A DNA stretch of 64,000 bases. Source: Pseudoxanthomonas sp. PXM03. GTDB lineage: Bacteria > Pseudomonadota > Gammaproteobacteria > Xanthomonadales > Xanthomonadaceae. A program made the position numbers and the translations under genes. The stretch's first letter is position 1. Each line of letters opens with the position of its first letter. The stretch spans positions 186,001 to 250,000 of the forward strand of contig NZ_JACVAU010000002.1 of assembly GCF_014852005.1 (NCBI RefSeq), read 5' to 3'. This document shows, in pieces, positions 35,228 to 44,606 of this stretch. The notes beneath the pieces were generated by a model, which worked only from the letters and a program-made list of their open reading frames with translations, made no database searches and was not told the origin of the DNA.

Positions 35228-36019
35228 TCACGCCAGCCTTGAGACGGGACGTCGCTTGAGCAGCGCATGCGCGATGTAGTGCAGCATGCACCACGCCGAC
35301 CGCGGCCAGGGCAGGCTCTCGATGTCGCGGTAGATCCGCCACTGCCAGCCGGCGGCACGCAACTTGTTCGACGACACCGAACCTTCCCGGACGAGGTAGT
35401 ACGCGAGCGGCCGCTCATCCGGCACGCGTTCGGCATGGCCGGCACGTCGCACCCGATCCAGCCAGAACACGTAGTCTTCATGCCCCATCTTCTGGAACGC
35501 CACCTCGCCCAGCGAGCGCTCGTAGATGCCGGTCAGGTTGCCGATGCGGTTGCTGTAGAGCATGCCGGCATAGTCCACGCGCGCCGGGGGCAGCACGGTC
35601 GCCAATGGCCTGCCATCCTCGCCCACGCGCTGATAGGCGGTGTAGCACACGCGCGCGCCGGTCCGCCGCATGTGTTCGAGTTGCAGGGCGAGCTTGTCGT
35701 GCGTCCACCAGTCGTCGCTGTCCAGGAACGCGACGTGGCTTCCGCGCGCGGCCTGCAACCCCCGGTTGCGTGCAGCCGCGACGCCCCCATTGACCTGGTG
35801 GATCGCCACCACGCGCCGATCGCGCGCTGCGTACTCGTCCATGATGGCCGGCGAACCGTCGCGCGAGCCGTCGTTGACCAGGAGCAGTTCCAGGTTCGCG
35901 TGGCTTTGCTGCAGGACCGAATCGATGGACCGGCGCATCGTGGCTTGCGCGTTGTACACGGGCATCACCACGCTGACCATCGGCGCATCCAGCGGGGCGG
36001 CTGGCGGAGCGTCCGTCAC
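35228..36019 (-). CDS. Glycosyltransferase family 2
   Basis: This 263-residue GT-A enzyme begins VSVVMPVYNAQATMRRSIDSVL, with VNDGSRDGS, AFLDSDDWW and the HEDYVFWLDRVRR acceptor motif. It is clearly related to its downstream neighbour but shorter at the C-terminus. It overlaps the preceding deacetylase-like gene by 4 nt (ATGA). Confidence 0.93.
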   Translation of the reverse strand: MTDAPPAAPLDAPMVSVVMPVYNAQATMRRSIDSVLQQSHANLELLLVNDGSRDGSPAIMDEYAARDRRVVAIHQVNGGVAAARNRGLQAARGSHVAFLDSDDWWTHDKLALQLEHMRRTGARVCYTAYQRVGEDGRPLATVLPPARVDYAGMLYSNRIGNLTGIYERSLGEVAFQKMGHEDYVFWLDRVRRAGHAERVPDERPLAYYLVREGSVSSNKLRAAGWQWRIYRDIESLPWPRSAWCMLHYIAHALLKRRPVSRLA

Positions 36020-37212
36020 GCGGCCGCCTGTGCCATCTTGCCGCCTGCCCAGGATGCGCGCGGGGCCGGCAACGCATAGTCGCGGTAGGTGCCAGGATTG
36101 CCCTGCATGCCCGCCTCTGCGGCCTTGACGATGTTGTAGGCCTCGCGCGCGGTGACGTAATGCAGCACGTACTGCTTGCCATCGTTGTAGGCGGATTCGA
36201 GATAGTCGTGCATCGCATCAACCGGAGGACCGAGCAGCGTATCGATATCGCCTTCCTGCGTGCCGTGGGTATGGATCTTCACGAACAGCCAGTCGGGCCT
36301 GCCCTGCACGTGCACACCGGCGCGCACCCAGGCATCCACCCGTTGCGGCGTCGGCGGCTGGCCCCTGCGCACATCGGCATTCTCGATGCGCGGGATGATG
36401 CCCATGCGTCGATCCTTCCAGTTCAGGCCCAGCGGCCCCTGGATGAGCATCAGGTCGCCACTCGCCTGTCCGCCGACGCGGACCGGCACGCCCTGGTCGT
36501 GCGACTTCGGCGCATGCGGATCGTCGGTGGCGTAATAGATGCTGTTGATGGTGCTGGTCTGGGTGTCGCTGGGTGCGGAAGGCAGCGTGAAGTCCGCGTA
36601 GCATCCCAGCTCGCGCAGCAGGATCAGTTCGTTGTCCAGGCCGCACCAGCGGCCATCGGGCCGCGAATTGTCCAGGCACCAGTTGCCGTGGATGAAGCCG
36701 AAACGGAGTTCGCCCGTGGCCGGATCACGCGGCAGCGCGCCATGGCGTTCGTGCAGCACGCGGCAGAAACGCGACATGCCTTCCTTGAAGTTGGCCTCGG
36801 TATCGTTGTCGTGGTGCAGGTGCACTTCGATCTCGCCATAGCCGTCGGTGCACAGCGCGGAGAGCTTGTCGAGATACTCCGGCACGTACTCCTCTTCGGG
36901 ATAGAAGAAGCTGTGCTGGGGCGGCCGGCCATCCGCATCGCGGTGGCGTCCGGCCAGCGTGCGGTAGTCACGGCACCAGCGGTCCACGCGCTCGCGCTGC
37001 GTCGCTTCATCGGCGCCATGCCACATGGGCTCGAAGTGGTCGACGAAGCAGAACATCACGTGCACGGGCCCCTCCACGGCGCGCATGCGCGGGCGCCGCA
37101 GGTAGTTGCCGATCCAGAGTTCCATGTTGCGCGAACGCAGCAACTTCCAGACCGCCAGCACGGTCGCCAGGATCACGACGGCCAGCCCCGCCAGCCACAT
37201 CACACCGTCCAA
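36016..37212 (-). CDS. Membrane-anchored protein of unknown function, deacetylase-like
   Basis: I do not recognise a named family with certainty. The 398-residue protein has one N-terminal helix (residues 3-23, MWLAGLAVVILATVLAVW) and a large domain outside or inside the membrane. Motifs rich in His, Asp and Glu recur: FCFVDHFEPMW, IEVHLHHDNDTEANF, FGFIHGNWCLDNS, FVKIHTHGTQEGD and YVLHYVTAREAYN. The order (Asp-His early, His-x-His in the middle, late His) resembles a circularly similar NodB/glycoside-hydrolase-type barrel with bound metal. It sits between glycosyltransferase and deacetylase genes and overlaps the former by 4 nt. A polysaccharide deacetylase or hydrolase is a guess from context. 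Confidence 0.6.
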   Translation of the reverse strand: MDGVMWLAGLAVVILATVLAVWKLLRSRNMELWIGNYLRRPRMRAVEGPVHVMFCFVDHFEPMWHGADEATQRERVDRWCRDYRTLAGRHRDADGRPPQHSFFYPEEEYVPEYLDKLSALCTDGYGEIEVHLHHDNDTEANFKEGMSRFCRVLHERHGALPRDPATGELRFGFIHGNWCLDNSRPDGRWCGLDNELILLRELGCYADFTLPSAPSDTQTSTINSIYYATDDPHAPKSHDQGVPVRVGGQASGDLMLIQGPLGLNWKDRRMGIIPRIENADVRRGQPPTPQRVDAWVRAGVHVQGRPDWLFVKIHTHGTQEGDIDTLLGPPVDAMHDYLESAYNDGKQYVLHYVTAREAYNIVKAAEAGMQGNPGTYRDYALPAPRASWAGGKMAQAAA

Positions 37213-37312
37213 GCATCCCCCTGTCGTTGCCGGCGCGTGGTCGCGCCATCGTCACTCCAGAAAACGCGACAACGCGGATGCACCGGCCACGCCTTGCCGG
37301 TGTGCGGCAGGG

Positions 37313-37954
37313 TCAATGCACGTGCGGGAGGGCGCGGAGATCGAAGCCTTGGGCCTTCCATGCCGGGATCAGGCGGTGCAGCATTTCGAGCGAATGGTCG
37401 CTGTCGTCGTGCATCAGGATGATGTCGCCACCGCGCGGTGGATGGCGCTCGATCGTCTCGAGCAACTCCGGCACCGGACGGCGGCTGTAGTCCAGACTGT
37501 CATACGACCAGTAGTCGATGCGGTGCCGGCGACCCACCAGCCGCGCCAGCATCGGCACGCTCAACACGCCGCGGGGTGGCCGGAATGCGTGGCGTGCGCG
37601 GCCATCGATGCCCTGCAGGAGTTTCTCGGTGCGATCGATCTCTTCCATCTGCTGCCCCAGCGTCAGCGATTCGAAGACCGGGTGCGAGTACGAATGGTTG
37701 CCCAGCGTGTGCCCTTCCGAGGCGATGCGGCGCGCGAGCGCGTCGTGCCGCTCCACTTCGCGCCCCACCAGGAAGAAGCTGGCCTTGGCATCATGCTCCG
37801 CCAGCAGGTCCAGCAATGGCGGCGTATGGGCAGGATGCGGGCCATCGTCGAACGTCAGGTACAACGCACGCCGCTCCCCGCTCGGGCCGGCGGTCGACAA
37901 CCAGCCGTTCGGCAGGAAGCGCAGCAGTTTCAGGCGTCGTGGACGTGGATTCAT
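37313..37954 (-). CDS. NodB-type polysaccharide deacetylase
   Basis: This 213-residue protein is essentially one NodB domain. All five motifs are seen: TFDDGPHP, HSYSHP (His-x3-His), RPPRG, DYWSYDSLDY and LMHDDSDHS. It should remove acetyl groups from N-acetylhexosamine residues with a divalent metal. No signal peptide or membrane helix is seen, so it may act in the cytoplasm on lipid-linked intermediates. It lies 30 nt downstream of a glycosyltransferase gene and 100 nt upstream of the deacetylase-like membrane protein. Confidence 0.92.
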   Translation of the reverse strand: MNPRPRRLKLLRFLPNGWLSTAGPSGERRALYLTFDDGPHPAHTPPLLDLLAEHDAKASFFLVGREVERHDALARRIASEGHTLGNHSYSHPVFESLTLGQQMEEIDRTEKLLQGIDGRARHAFRPPRGVLSVPMLARLVGRRHRIDYWSYDSLDYSRRPVPELLETIERHPPRGGDIILMHDDSDHSLEMLHRLIPAWKAQGFDLRALPHVH

Positions 37955-37984
37955 GGCGATCAGGTTACCGGGAAGCGCAAAGTT

Positions 37985-39136
37985 TCATGAGATGCGTCCC
38001 TGCACGGCCATCGCACCGGACGACATGTCCTGGCCATCATCCTCGTAGAGGCCATGGTAACGCTCGGCCATGGTGCGGAACGAGGCTTCCGCCTGCGCCC
38101 ACGCCTGCCCTGCCCGACCCATCGTCGCGGCACGGTCGCCGCCGCGCAGCAGCGCGATCAACGCCGTGGCGAGCGCGGCCGCATCCCCCGACGGTACCAG
38201 CCGGCCGTTCACACCCTCGCGGACAATCTCGCGGTTGCCACCCACATCCGTGGCCACGATCGGAAGCCCGGCGGCGCACGCCTCCAGCAGCGCGATCGAA
38301 TAGCCTTCGCTGGACGACGACAGCGCGAACACTTCCATGCCCATGAGCAGGCGCGGCACATCATGGCGATCACCGAGGAACCTGACCGCGTCCGCCAGTC
38401 CGGCCTGCGTGGCCTGCGCTTCCAGCGCCTCGCGCAACGGACCGTCGCCGACGATGGCGAGGACCGCTTCCGGCACCTGCATGCGCACCTTGGCGAAGGC
38501 GCGCAGCAACAACGCGTGGTCCTTCACCGGCTGCAGTCGTCCCACGGTTCCGATGATCCGGCTGCCCGCAGGCCAGCCAAGTTCGGTGGCAAGCGTCTGG
38601 CGTGCATCCGGGCCAGCGGAACGGAAGCGCTCCAGCCGGATGCCGTTCGGCACCGCCAGCAGGCCATGCCGCGGATGCACGCCTTCCTCGGCGAACCGCT
38701 CGCGTGCGGCTTCGCATACCGCGACGGCGTAGTCGGTGAAGCGCATGCTCTGCCGGTACAGCCATTCCTGGCGACCGCTGCGCGAGCGACCGCCCATGCC
38801 GTGGCGGGTGTTGATGCGGCATTTCACGGGCAAGCCCAGCGAAGCCATCACCGCGTAGTAGTGCGCCATGGCGTTGTGCGTGTGGATGACGGCGTTGGGC
38901 GACTGCCGCAGCAATGCGCGTGCGCGACGCAGCGCGCGCAGGTCCAGGCCGGGCTGCTTGCCGCAGGCGTCCACCCGGACACCGCTGGCCAGCAGTTCCC
39001 TGGCCAGCAGACCCAGCTTGAACAGGCAGATGACCCGGCACTGGTGGCCCGCCTCGCGCTGGCTCGCGATCAAGTCCACCACGGTGCGTTCCAGCCCGCC
39101 CCGGTCAAGGTTCTCGACGAAATGCACGATCTCCAC
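37985..39136 (-). CDS. Glycosyltransferase family 4
   Basis: This protein of about 383 residues is a retaining GT-B enzyme: IVHFVENLDRGGLERTVVDL at the N-terminus, IGTVGRLQPVKDHALLLRAF in the middle, and the nucleotide-binding SSSEGYSIALLEACAAGLPIVAT (Glu-x7-Glu). The start is set at the GTG at 39136, which follows a GGAGG/GGAAG stretch; a TTG six codons further upstream would overlap the preceding gene. It probably uses a UDP-sugar. It resembles the glycosyltransferases of XrtA-type loci. Confidence 0.92.
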   Translation of the reverse strand: MEIVHFVENLDRGGLERTVVDLIASQREAGHQCRVICLFKLGLLARELLASGVRVDACGKQPGLDLRALRRARALLRQSPNAVIHTHNAMAHYYAVMASLGLPVKCRINTRHGMGGRSRSGRQEWLYRQSMRFTDYAVAVCEAARERFAEEGVHPRHGLLAVPNGIRLERFRSAGPDARQTLATELGWPAGSRIIGTVGRLQPVKDHALLLRAFAKVRMQVPEAVLAIVGDGPLREALEAQATQAGLADAVRFLGDRHDVPRLLMGMEVFALSSSSEGYSIALLEACAAGLPIVATDVGGNREIVREGVNGRLVPSGDAAALATALIALLRGGDRAATMGRAGQAWAQAEASFRTMAERYHGLYEDDGQDMSSGAMAVQGRIS

Positions 39137-39143
39137 GCTCTTC

Positions 39144-40490
39144 CTATCCTCCAAGTTCCGACACGGTGACCCGCTGTTTGCCGCTGGGCGTCAGCGGGAT
39201 CTCGTCCGTGAGGCGGAAGTTCAGGGCGACACTGTCGCCCACGACCTTGACCAGTTCGCTCCGCACATGTTCGATGATGCCGGCATCGAAGCCTGCGTCC
39301 GGCACGATCAGGATCTCGAATGCATCCAGTTGCTTCTGCACCACCTGGTAGCGCCGGATGCCGGTCGCGCCCAGGAAGGCATACACCACGTACTCGCCCG
39401 GCACGAACCGGCCATCACGCGTGCGCAACGCATCCAGCTTGCGTCCATCCACGCGCGCCAGCCGCGGCAGTCCGCGTCCGCAAGCGCAGCGGCCGTGGCC
39501 GGGCGTGGCGAGGTCGCCATTGACGTAGCGGAGCAGCGGCATGCCCAGGTTGTGCAGGTCGGTGATCACGAGTTCGCGCGGCCCTTCCCCGCCGACACTT
39601 TCGCCATGGCCGAGTTCCACCTTCAGATGGTCCGCGTTGACGTGAAGACCATCTCGGTGCTCGCATTCGGCGGCGATCAGCATGAACTCGCGGCAGCCGT
39701 AGGTGTTGTAGGCCGGCGCGCCGAAGGCCTGCTCGATGCGCGTGCGCTGCGCGTCATGCAGCGCCTCGGCGGCACCCAGGATGCGCAGCGGCACATGCAC
39801 CCGGCGACCGGTGGCAATCAGCCAGTCCGCCATCTCCACGATGGGCGCGACGTAGGACACGATGGTTTCGGGCTGGAAACGATCGATCGCATCGGCGTAC
39901 TCCGCCATGCGCGTGCGGTCCATCTCGAAGGCATTGAGCATGCGACGGTTGAAGGCGCCGTGGTAGAGGAGGTCCTTGCGCTTCTGCGCGCCGAGCGGCG
40001 TGCCCCACAGGTAAAGGGTGCGCTGCCCCAGTCGTGCACCGGCCCATCCGTAGCCACGCCACATGATCGCGACGCGGCGCTCATAGCTGTCGCGCGTGTA
40101 GCCGAACTTCAGGGGTTCGCCGGTCGAGCCGCCGGTGGTCTTGTAGAGCAGGCCGGCCCGCTGCGGGCCGGCGATCAAGCGCTCGAAGTTGGCGCGGATC
40201 GTGGGCTTGTCCAGCACGGGCAGCCGAGCGTAGTGCGCGGGATCGCGGATGTCCTCCGGCGCGGCAATGCCAAGCCCGGCCCAGGTGTCCCGGTAGTAGG
40301 GCACGTGCTCCCAGCAATGGCGCAGCAGGTGTTGCAGCTTCTGCCACTGGAGCGCATCGATCTGCTCCGGCGCCAGCCATTGCTGGCGCTCGTACTCGCG
40401 CAGGTACGACAGCGTCTTGCGCCCGCGCAAGCCGGATTCGTACGCGGGGAAAAGCACGTGGCGGAACAGGGGTTCGTAGAGACCCGTCAT
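39144..40490 (-). CDS. CapK-type adenylate-forming ligase (phenylacetate-CoA ligase family)
   Basis: This 448-residue protein belongs to the phenylacetate-CoA-ligase/coenzyme F390 synthetase-like group known as CapK in capsule loci. The adenylation motif reads KTTGGSTGEPLKF, with NTYGCREFM (A5-like) and ELVITDLHNLGMPLLRYVNGD (A8-like) further on. In capsule clusters its product is unknown; it may activate an acid for attachment to sugar. It overlaps the flippase gene by 4 nt (ATGA). Confidence 0.9.
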   Translation of the reverse strand: MTGLYEPLFRHVLFPAYESGLRGRKTLSYLREYERQQWLAPEQIDALQWQKLQHLLRHCWEHVPYYRDTWAGLGIAAPEDIRDPAHYARLPVLDKPTIRANFERLIAGPQRAGLLYKTTGGSTGEPLKFGYTRDSYERRVAIMWRGYGWAGARLGQRTLYLWGTPLGAQKRKDLLYHGAFNRRMLNAFEMDRTRMAEYADAIDRFQPETIVSYVAPIVEMADWLIATGRRVHVPLRILGAAEALHDAQRTRIEQAFGAPAYNTYGCREFMLIAAECEHRDGLHVNADHLKVELGHGESVGGEGPRELVITDLHNLGMPLLRYVNGDLATPGHGRCACGRGLPRLARVDGRKLDALRTRDGRFVPGEYVVYAFLGATGIRRYQVVQKQLDAFEILIVPDAGFDAGIIEHVRSELVKVVGDSVALNFRLTDEIPLTPSGKQRVTVSELGG

Positions 40491-42040
40491 GAGGCGCCTT
40501 CCCCCGCACGTTCGTGGGCCCACGCCAGCAGGCGCGCGCCCATCCGAGGACGACCCGCGGCGAAGCGGCGGTGCAGCAGTTGCAGGTGCTCGATGTCGTC
40601 CCGGCTCCAGCAGCGCAGCAGGAGCGTGAACAGCGCATACGACAGCACCAGCAGCACGCCCCCCAGCAGGACCGCCGCCCAGGGCACCAGATGCCCCCGC
40701 AACGGCCACGCCAGCGCCGCCGCCAGCGCGCCCGCCAACAGCACGCGCCCCAGCGCGCCCCAGGCCAGCCGTGCATGGCTGACCCGGACCGCGAGCGAGA
40801 TGTACAGCGTGGCGTTGACCAGGGCCACGGTGAGATAGCCGATCACCGCGCCCACCAGGGCGAAGTGCGCGATCAGCACGGCGGACAGCGTCAGCTTCAG
40901 CACGCCGCTGGTCACGGCCAGCACCAGGATGCTGCGCTGCCGGTCCGCGCTGACCAGCATGCTGGAGGCCCCCTGCGCCATCGTGGTCAGGCACGTGGCG
41001 AACAGGCAGGCCGAGAACAGCGGACCCGCCGCCCAGTATTCGGGCCCGTACAACAGGTGGATCACGTCGTCGCCGAATACCAGGCCGAACGCCATCAGCG
41101 GCGTCGCCAGCAGCGACAGGTAATGCGTGGTGCCGGCGAAGCGCCGCGCTGCGACTTCCCTGCCCTGGCTGAGCGCGCTCGCCATCATCGGCAGCAGCAG
41201 CGCGCCGAACACCCCCGGCACCAGCGCCGCCGCGCCGACCGCCAATTGGTAAGCCACTTTGAACTGGCCGGCATCATGGCTGTCCGCGTACAGGTTGAGG
41301 AACATCACCTCCACCTCGCTGGCCACCAGGAAGCTGACCGACACGGTCAGCGCCGTCCAGCGCATGTGATGGCCGATGCGCGCACGCAGTGTCGGCGGCA
41401 GCACCACGCCGGGCTGGCGTGGCGGAAGCAGCGGACGGATCTGCCGCAGCGACACCACGTAGAAGACGATGCCCGACAGCGAGAACACCGCCAGCAGCCA
41501 TTCCACCGGCGCGTCCAGCTGCCACGCCGCGATGACGAGCAGCAGGTTGATGGGGGTGGACACCAGCGCCACGATCGCGGTGGCGCGGAAGTTCTCGAAG
41601 CCCTTCGCCACTCCGATGTTGAACATGTACGACGAGCGCAGCACCACGCCGAGGATCAGGAACCCCAGCAGCAGCGTGTGGTTCATGCCGGGCGCGACAT
41701 GGTCGCCGGCGAAGATGAACAACGCGGCGCCCGCCAGCAGCACGAACAGCATGAACACCCGTTGCGCGCGCCGCAGGTAGGTGAGCACGTAGGGGATCTG
41801 TTCGAGGTGCCCGGATCCGCGCAGTTCGGCGATGAACTTGATCGCCGCACTGGCCGTGCCCGAGTTGGTGGTCGCCACGCCCATCGCCACCAGCCAGATC
41901 ACCAGGCTGTAGGTGCCGAAACCCTCCGGTCCCAGGTGCCTGGCGATGATGATCGACGTCAGCATGCCCAGCACGTACTCGGTGTACATGCCCACCGAGG
42001 AGAACAGGGTGTTGCTGAGCGTGCGCGAGCGGGAGTTCAT
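40487..42040 (-). CDS. Wzx-type oligosaccharide flippase (1)
   Basis: This 517-residue inner-membrane protein has about twelve to fourteen hydrophobic helices and the polysaccharide-synthesis/MVF pattern: TLFSSVGMYTEYVLGMLTSIIIARHLGPEGFG at the start and LVSADRQRSILVLAV near helix 10. It should flip the undecaprenyl-linked repeat unit from the cytoplasmic to the periplasmic face. The ATG at 42040 overlaps the stop of the upstream polymerase-like gene; an open frame upstream lies inside that gene. A second flippase occurs at 52029-53516. Confidence 0.92.
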   Translation of the reverse strand: MNSRSRTLSNTLFSSVGMYTEYVLGMLTSIIIARHLGPEGFGTYSLVIWLVAMGVATTNSGTASAAIKFIAELRGSGHLEQIPYVLTYLRRAQRVFMLFVLLAGAALFIFAGDHVAPGMNHTLLLGFLILGVVLRSSYMFNIGVAKGFENFRATAIVALVSTPINLLLVIAAWQLDAPVEWLLAVFSLSGIVFYVVSLRQIRPLLPPRQPGVVLPPTLRARIGHHMRWTALTVSVSFLVASEVEVMFLNLYADSHDAGQFKVAYQLAVGAAALVPGVFGALLLPMMASALSQGREVAARRFAGTTHYLSLLATPLMAFGLVFGDDVIHLLYGPEYWAAGPLFSACLFATCLTTMAQGASSMLVSADRQRSILVLAVTSGVLKLTLSAVLIAHFALVGAVIGYLTVALVNATLYISLAVRVSHARLAWGALGRVLLAGALAAALAWPLRGHLVPWAAVLLGGVLLVLSYALFTLLLRCWSRDDIEHLQLLHRRFAAGRPRMGARLLAWAHERAGEGAS

Positions 42041-43332
42041 GCCAGGGCCAACAGGACCTTCACGGTCAGATACAGCCCGATAACGCCGATTACGGCAATA
42101 AGGGGCCAGCGGATGATGTCCCTGTCGAGCGAGAACTGCGGCAGGCTGGGGTACGTGGACCGCATGCGCGTGTAGTGGCCGACGACCAGCGCGACCAGCA
42201 GGTACAGGATGATCACGTAGCTGCGGCTGAGGAAGAACGCCGCCGTGAAGAAGCCGGTCAGCGACAACAGCAGGCTCAGGCTCAAGGCCTTGTCGGTCCT
42301 CCATTCCTTCAGCGCGATATCGTCGGGCACCTCGAGCGGCACGTCGTCGATGATGTCGTCGCCGCGGTTCACGATGGCCAGCATCATGCGGAAGCAGTAG
42401 CCCACGATCGCCAGCCAGACGGTGAAACCCACGATGCCCGTTTCCGCGAGCACCAGGACGAAGGAGTTGTGCGCCGTCAGTTCATGCAGGTCCGAGTAGC
42501 CGCCGGCACCGATGCCGAACACCGGACTGCCGATGAACATCTGGATGCCCTCGTACCACGATTCGACGCGTCCCATCGCGGAGGCTTCGGACACATCCAT
42601 TTCCTGCATGCGCGAGGGCAGCATCATCAGCCCTCCCAGTGCGCCGGCGCCCATCAGGCCCGCCAGGAACAGGCCGCGCGTGCGCCAGACGTACACGCCC
42701 AGCATCGCCACCAGCGCCAGCAGCGTGCCGCGCGAATTGGTCAGGTAGCAGCCCCAGACCAGCAACACGATGGTGGTCCACCAGAACAGCCGCTTCAGCC
42801 CCAGCCAGCCACCCTGTGCGCTCAGATAGAAGGCCATCGGCAGGCACATCACGAACAACATGCCCAGGTCGTTGGGGTCGTTGAAGATGCCCACGTACTG
42901 GATGCGCGTGCCCTGCGAGAGCTCGACGCCGGTCCAGCCGATGCCCGTGCTGGCCTGGTCGATGCCGTGCACCGCCAGCACCGACGCACACACGATGAAC
43001 ACCCCCATCGTCACCTGCATGCGCTTGCGCGTATCCACGGCATTGGCGAGCAGCACGTAGGCCAGCAGCACGGGGGCGAACACGAAGAACACGAACAGCG
43101 CACCGCCCGCCCAGCCGTTCACCACCTTGGACACCATGGCGATGAAGAGGAAGATCGGGATCAGCAGGTACTGCGGCTGGTTGAACGACTTGCGCTGCGA
43201 GAACACCCACAGGCCCGCCGCCAGCACCAGCGCGATGGACTGCAGGGGCGGCCCGGGCGATTCGGCCACCGCCGGGTAGTCCTGTGGCCTGATCAGCACC
43301 AGGATCAGGTACACCAACAAGAAAAAGAACAT
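42037..43332 (-). CDS. O-antigen ligase / Wzy-type polymerase family protein
   Basis: This 431-residue membrane protein has about eleven helices and one long periplasmic loop with the Wzy_C signature: YLTNSRGTLLALVAMLG, then GRVESWYEGIQMFIGSPVFGIGAGGYSDLHELTAHNSFVLVLAETG. In this family the loop His and Arg residues are needed to polymerise or ligate lipid-linked sugar chains. As the only such protein in the window it is the likely polymerase of the locus. Confidence 0.92.
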   Translation of the reverse strand: MFFFLLVYLILVLIRPQDYPAVAESPGPPLQSIALVLAAGLWVFSQRKSFNQPQYLLIPIFLFIAMVSKVVNGWAGGALFVFFVFAPVLLAYVLLANAVDTRKRMQVTMGVFIVCASVLAVHGIDQASTGIGWTGVELSQGTRIQYVGIFNDPNDLGMLFVMCLPMAFYLSAQGGWLGLKRLFWWTTIVLLVWGCYLTNSRGTLLALVAMLGVYVWRTRGLFLAGLMGAGALGGLMMLPSRMQEMDVSEASAMGRVESWYEGIQMFIGSPVFGIGAGGYSDLHELTAHNSFVLVLAETGIVGFTVWLAIVGYCFRMMLAIVNRGDDIIDDVPLEVPDDIALKEWRTDKALSLSLLLSLTGFFTAAFFLSRSYVIILYLLVALVVGHYTRMRSTYPSLPQFSLDRDIIRWPLIAVIGVIGLYLTVKVLLALA

Positions 43333-43353
43333 GGTCCCCTGTCGCTCCTTGCC

Positions 43354-44421
43354 TCAGCCCGTGCGCAGCCGCGAGGCATAGGTGAACAGCTCCGGCAGCG
43401 CCATCATCGCCTGGAACCAGGGCATGTCCATGTGTCGCTCCACCGGCAGGCGGGGCAGCGAGAACTGCGTGGCCGGCCCCAGCCGGCCTACGCCGGCCAC
43501 GTAGCTGCACGCCAGCCCGAAGCCCGCTGCGCGAACCGCCTCGACCGTGTCGTGGTTGAACGCATCGGGCCCGCCCACGGGATACGAGATGACCCGCGCG
43601 GGCACACCCAGTTCACGCTCCAGCGCGAGCTTGGAATCGCGCACCTCGCCCACCATGCGCTCCAGCGACAGCTTGGCCAGCATGCGGTGGTCCACGCCGT
43701 GCGACCCGATCTCCATGCCGCCACGCTCCATCTCGCGCAGCTGGTCCCAGGTCATGGGCCGGCAATCCGGGTGACCCACGGTGCGCGGGATGCCCCAGGT
43801 GGTTTCCAGCCGGGCAACGAGTGCCGCCTGCTCGTCGTCATCCAGCAGCTTCACCCGGTACAGCAAGTCGGAAGCCTGTCGCCGGCGCCCGGTCAGCGTG
43901 GCTTCCACCGCCCAGTCGATGCCCAGTTCGGGCACCTGCAGGCGCGCGCCGTCGGACACCGAGCACAGCATGTGCACCAGCCAGTCGTACGCGTACGGCC
44001 GCCCGGAATCGATGTGGCCCGTGGACACGAAGAACATCGCCGACATGCCCAGGTCGCGCAGGATCGGGAACGCGATGCGGTAGTTGTCGTCGTAGCCGTC
44101 GTCGAAAGTGATCAGCGTGGCGCCTGCAGGCAAGGGCCTGCGGCGATCGAGATGGTCCAGCACCTCGTCGAAGCGCATCGGCACGAAATTCGCCTTCAGG
44201 TGCTGCATCTGCTGGCGGAAGACGTCCGCGGACGCGCTGATCAACTCCGGATCGAAGCTGAAACCCTGCGGGTCGGACGACTCCAGCACGCGGTGGTACG
44301 CCAGCACGCGCACTTCTCCGTGCGCCCCCGGCCTCACGCGCTTCAGCAATGGCAGCGCGCCCAGCCGATGGCACCAGCGTGCCAACAGCTGCCGGCGCCC
44401 CACGCGCGCCGCGACGCTCAT
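43354..44421 (-). CDS. Polysaccharide deacetylase (PgaB-like NodB domain)
   Basis: This protein of about 355 residues contains a NodB-type domain: VRVLAYHRVL, ITFDDGYDDNYRIAFP, IGSHGVDHRML (His-x3-His), ISYPVGGPDAFN and a C-terminal AAGFGLACSYVAG. It is of the type found in exosortase A loci. No signal peptide is evident. The start at 44421 is supported by AGGGGA 6 nt upstream; the frame is open for 186 nt more without a good site. It is the first gene of the leftward block, 185 nt from the divergent J-domain gene. Confidence 0.9.
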   Translation of the reverse strand: MSVAARVGRRQLLARWCHRLGALPLLKRVRPGAHGEVRVLAYHRVLESSDPQGFSFDPELISASADVFRQQMQHLKANFVPMRFDEVLDHLDRRRPLPAGATLITFDDGYDDNYRIAFPILRDLGMSAMFFVSTGHIDSGRPYAYDWLVHMLCSVSDGARLQVPELGIDWAVEATLTGRRRQASDLLYRVKLLDDDEQAALVARLETTWGIPRTVGHPDCRPMTWDQLREMERGGMEIGSHGVDHRMLAKLSLERMVGEVRDSKLALERELGVPARVISYPVGGPDAFNHDTVEAVRAAGFGLACSYVAGVGRLGPATQFSLPRLPVERHMDMPWFQAMMALPELFTYASRLRTG

Positions 44422-44499
44422 CGATGATCCCCTGGCCATCATCATCCGCAGTTCGGCAACCTTGCCTGTGCTGGTGAATACGTAGAAAGCCGGCGCGCG

Positions 44500-44521
44500 C
44501 GGCCAGCCCCTGGACTGGCCG
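44500..44521. promoter_or_regulatory. Inverted repeat CGGCCAG-N8-CTGGCCG in a divergent promoter region
   Basis: Perfect 7-bp arms lie midway between the leftward deacetylase block and the rightward J-domain block. It may be the shared operator of both halves of the locus. A TATAGC at 44539-44544 could be a -10 box for the rightward genes. Confidence 0.35.
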
Positions 44522-44606
44522 GATCGCGCCCCGGAACGCGTATAGCTGGGAAAGCAGACATCACGCGCCAAGAAGGCGCCGACGGCGATACAGGGGCGCG
44601 TCACCA

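Noticed and set aside
42175-44427. 750-codon open frame on the plus strand
   Set aside because: Antisense to the polymerase-like and deacetylase genes; product is His/Gln/Arg repeats without a fold.
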